The translations under genes were made by a program, and so were the position numbers. Below the pieces are notes generated by a model, which was not told the origin of the DNA, ran no database searches, and saw nothing but the letters and a program-made list of their open reading frames with translations. A DNA stretch of 64,000 nucleotides from Tolypeutes matacus (Eukaryota; Chordata; Mammalia; Cingulata; Chlamyphoridae). Positions 61,020-64,000 of the stretch are shown piece by piece. The DNA lies in the NCBI GenBank assembly GCA_026826555.1, contig JAKSZT010040198.1, positions 703,345 through 767,344 of the forward strand, read 5' to 3'. Numbering within the stretch: the stretch's first letter is position 1; each line of letters begins with the position of its first letter.

Positions 61020-62165
61020 AACTTCAGTAATTCTGTTTGGCTCCTTTTAAAAATATTTCTCTCTTTAATGAGAGGCTCCTGTTGTTTATTCATTATTTTC
61101 CTTATATCCTTTACTTCTTTCTCCATGTTTTCTTTTACTTCCTTGAGTTTATTGAGGATTTTTTTAAAAAATATTTTTATGGTATATTCAAAGCTTCTTT
61201 TTGATGGTTTCTGCATTTTTATCTTGTTCCATTGGTTGGGCCATCACTTCCTGTTTCTTTGTTGTTTGGGGAACTTTTTTTGTAAACTGTACCTTTTAAA
61301 ATTTTAAAGAGTTAACTTTGGAAGTTCATCCCTGAGCTCTCTGTTACCTAATTTTATATCCAGCTAGTGATAAGACTTAGATTTCCTAGAGTGCCAGGAG
61401 CTGACAAAAACCAATAAACTGAAGCAAAAAACATCCTTCATAGTCTTTATAAATGGTTTTGCTTTAGCTTGTGGTCTCCTTCAGAACTTAGCCCTTCTAT
61501 CAATATGATCAGCCAAAGGCAAATGCAAAGTAGAATGCCCCCTCTGTCTTTTCTGAGCCAGTCTAGTAACAGCTTTTTGTCCTGGGCTTGTTCCTGCTTG
61601 TGGCAATTGGAATTCCCTCATTTACAGGAATGCCCCCTCTACTCCTTATGAAATATTCTCTCACTCCCTCCTGGGTGCTCTCTTTTAACTTAATGCAGGT
61701 AATCCCAGGTAATTCCCAGAGCATTTTGACTTACACTGCTTTAAATATCTTTAACTTATTTCTCTGCCTAAAAGACAAGGTCTGGGATGTCAAGCTAGAG
61801 ACTCAGTATTTCAGGATCCACATAGATTGTCACTGACAAAGAGTCACCTTATATGCATAGGTGTTTCCCTCTAGAACACTGCCATGAACGCACAATGAGA
61901 GCATAGGCTGACTGCATACCATGCTGGGGAAGTGTGGGAAGGACTAGCAAGAGCAACATGAGCTTCACCTACCATTTTCCAAGCTATGTTTTCTTGATTT
62001 AGCACTAGCCCAGTTACTGCAACCCTTTAATTGTTTTCCAGAATTTTTAGAAATGTGCCTTCACCAGTTTTTGCTAGTTGGTCAAAGGTTCTGTGGGGTA
62101 ACAGCACCCTAGAGCTCTTTACACCATGGTCATGGTTGACCAGAACTGCAGGGCTGCAAGTTTTT
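61020..62165 (-). repeat. Probable L1 5' region (ORF1 coiled coil and 5' UTR)
   Basis: The minus-strand frame 60911-61216 contains 'NKLKEVKENMEKEVKDIRKI', a Lys/Glu-rich heptad-like stretch of the sort found at the L1 ORF1 N-terminus. The DNA to the right (61300-62165) is balanced in composition and ends with 'tctttacaccatggtcatgg' and 'accagaactgcagggctgca', consistent with a 5' UTR. Assignment is tentative. Confidence 0.45.
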
Positions 62166-64000
62166 TAATTGATTTGATATGCTATGAATTTAGATATAAA
62201 TTTTCTAAGACTGATAGATAGACTGATAGATATATTCTCCTACTGCTAGGTTTGTTTGCCTTCTTATTCCTTTGATTGTGTATTTTGTTGTACAGAAATT
62301 TGTGAAGATTGTTTCAATTTATTTAATACAGAAACCAATCCAAATGAGTGTTTAAAAGCTTACGGATTAAAAATGAATGAGCATTTATAAGAAATTAAGT
62401 CCATTAATTACTCATGGCATTTCACTTAATTTGTTACTACTTCAGTAATAAACATTTATATATTCAATATAAATTTTTCAAACTCTATTTTAATAACTAG
62501 AGAAAAATCGTGAATTTATTTCAGTTCAACAAAAGCTGGTAAAATTTTAGATTCCATGAACAGTATCATTCATATCAAAGGAAATTCTGTACTTATTGAA
62601 TCTACAAGTGACCTCATGGCTATCAATTATATAGAAAAGTTGTTTTTAAGTTTGTTGCTATTACCTATGTCAAGTCATGGAGCAAAGAGAACACCACTAA
62701 TCTAGAAATAGCCATAGGAAGTAATAGATCACATGGAAAATACTGTAAAATCTACAAATTATTTGGGAAGTTATCAAAATGATTTGAAGAATAATTTATG
62801 TCTATGATTATATTACCCAGGAAACAGTATTTTAGTCCAATTAGAGGATACATTACTTACCTCCTTTGAACCTCAGTATTCTTTTGGTAAAATTGGAATA
62901 GTCTTAGTTCTTCCTTCACTGGATTTTTGTAAGTATTAAATGAGCTGATACATACAGAAAACTCAGAACCCCAACATCACATAAAAATCACAAGTTAAAT
63001 GTTTATTATTATCATATTTGGACTATATAAAATACCAAAGACTTATTAATGTGATGAATATATACTAAATTCTCTTGCAAAGGAACAAAAATGGAAATTC
63101 AATACAAAGATGGACAAAGAATATGGCATTGATAACTGTTATTAAAAACTTAGGTAGATGGAAGATCACATAGAGATACTTCTTATAGTAAAAAGATAGT
63201 GCTTATATACATCAAGAAGTAAGCACACATATTGAAGATGCAAGCACCATCCTTCCAAACAGAAGGAAACGTGAGCTTTGGGATCCAAATTTAAAGGAAA
63301 TATATGACTGTTATTACCAATGTAAAGAGTCAGATTCAGAAACAAAAAGCAATACTACTTCCTAGATTCCTCTTTCTCTGGTTTCCAGAAAATCACAGTG
63401 AAAAAAAAAAGGATATTAAAAATAATAAACTTCTTGTCTAAATCACTGGGCTGTGACTGGTGCACATTCCCTAAATCTTATTGCCAATTTTCTTTCCACT
63501 TTACAAACCAAAGATTATTTTCCAAGGGAACCCCCAAATGAGAAAGTGAATCTAATCCTCTGGCCCAGGATATAAGAAAATCAACTAAGGCAATTGAGGG
63601 TTGTGTTGTTGTCCATGGTGCTGAAACAAAAGCCCAAGCGTTCCAAAGGAAGAAAATGGGAAGAAAGGGGGGATAATGGAATTTAAGATAGGAATTCCCC
63701 AAAGCTATTTCCCCACATTACAGGTGTGTAAAAATATCCTGTTTATTTTTACAATTCTCAGCACTCAGGGGAAATATTCTCTCTGGATTTTCAGGGCTAG
63801 AAATCTGTGGATCATTAAAAGGCATAAAGAATTTCAGAAAAGTAGGAATATGTTTTGGAAGAGAAAGGATTTATCCTGCAATCCCAACATGAATTATCAC
63901 TTTAAATGTTATTCTATGATTTATAATCACTGAAAGTGTAGACCTGAAAGCTTTCTTGCCTGTGAACCTGAACACTCAAATAGGTAAGAATAATCTAGGA
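62166..64000. other. Unassigned AT-rich intergenic DNA
   Basis: No OR remnant, SINE or clear LINE found up to the window end. A short 'gatagatagactgatagata' type run lies near 62205-62232. Confidence 0.5.

Noticed and set aside
60831..62165. Twin-priming inversion joining 59190-60830 and 61020-62165
   Set aside because: In twin priming the inverted segment lies 5' of the poly(A)-bearing segment; here it lies beyond the tail, so the order is wrong.
1..64000. A previously undescribed multi-gene system
   Set aside because: Searched both strands by eye: nothing beyond OR pseudogenes and transposable elements has coding support, so no such claim is made.

Overview
This is a mammalian nuclear DNA window, AT-rich, built mostly of nested retrotransposons. 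There is no bacterial-style gene organisation and no intact protein-coding gene that I can support. The best clue to the host is a tRNA-derived SINE with an A-box-like 'gatgtggctcaagcagttg' stretch and a B-box-like 'ggttcaatccc' stretch, present as monomers and as A-rich-linked dimers. I recognise this as the DAS-SINE type of armadillos (Xenarthra). It appears with a L1 lineage that has a distinctive long 3' UTR. Dasypus or a close relative is the likely source; the species call is inference.

The only host genes recognised are three olfactory receptor (OR) pseudogenes, all on the minus strand: an OR5V1-like copy cut by the left edge (1-577), an OR12D-like copy (21678-22625) and a second OR5V1-like copy (34061-35011). 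In human, OR5V1 and OR12D2/OR12D3 are neighbours in the extended MHC class I OR cluster, so the window is probably the xenarthran counterpart of that cluster. Every copy has lost its function by point stops, indels or both. The third is closest to intact: full length, no net frameshift, two TGA codons.

The space between is layered repeats. 0.6-8.8 kb holds MIR, L2 and DAS-SINE fragments in otherwise unassigned DNA. 8.8-16.8 kb is L1 on both strands with a TATAGA-type satellite and a MaLR-like LTR. 17.3-21.4 kb holds a possible processed pseudogene and an ERVL-type pol remnant. 22.8-26.2 kb is old L1 then a long LINE-2 copy. 30.2-33.3 kb is a L1 carrying a dimeric SINE and a probable solo LTR. 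35.5-38.0 kb is L1 3' UTRs. 38.0-43.2 kb is mostly unassigned. 43.21-45.51 kb is a GC-rich, 5'-terminal piece of a class II (betaretrovirus-like) endogenous retrovirus with LTR, Lys-type primer binding site, leader and a nearly open gag. 45.5-62.2 kb is L1 upon L1 in both orientations, and 62.2-64 kb is unassigned.

The elements work as a record of insertion history, not as a pathway. Several insertions have readable target-site duplications, which give a relative order. I found no evidence of a new biological system. The items most worth a second look are the gag frame with only two stops in 495 codons, the leader ORF in front of it, the almost intact OR5V1-like copy, and the probable retropseudogene at 17.3-20.2 kb.
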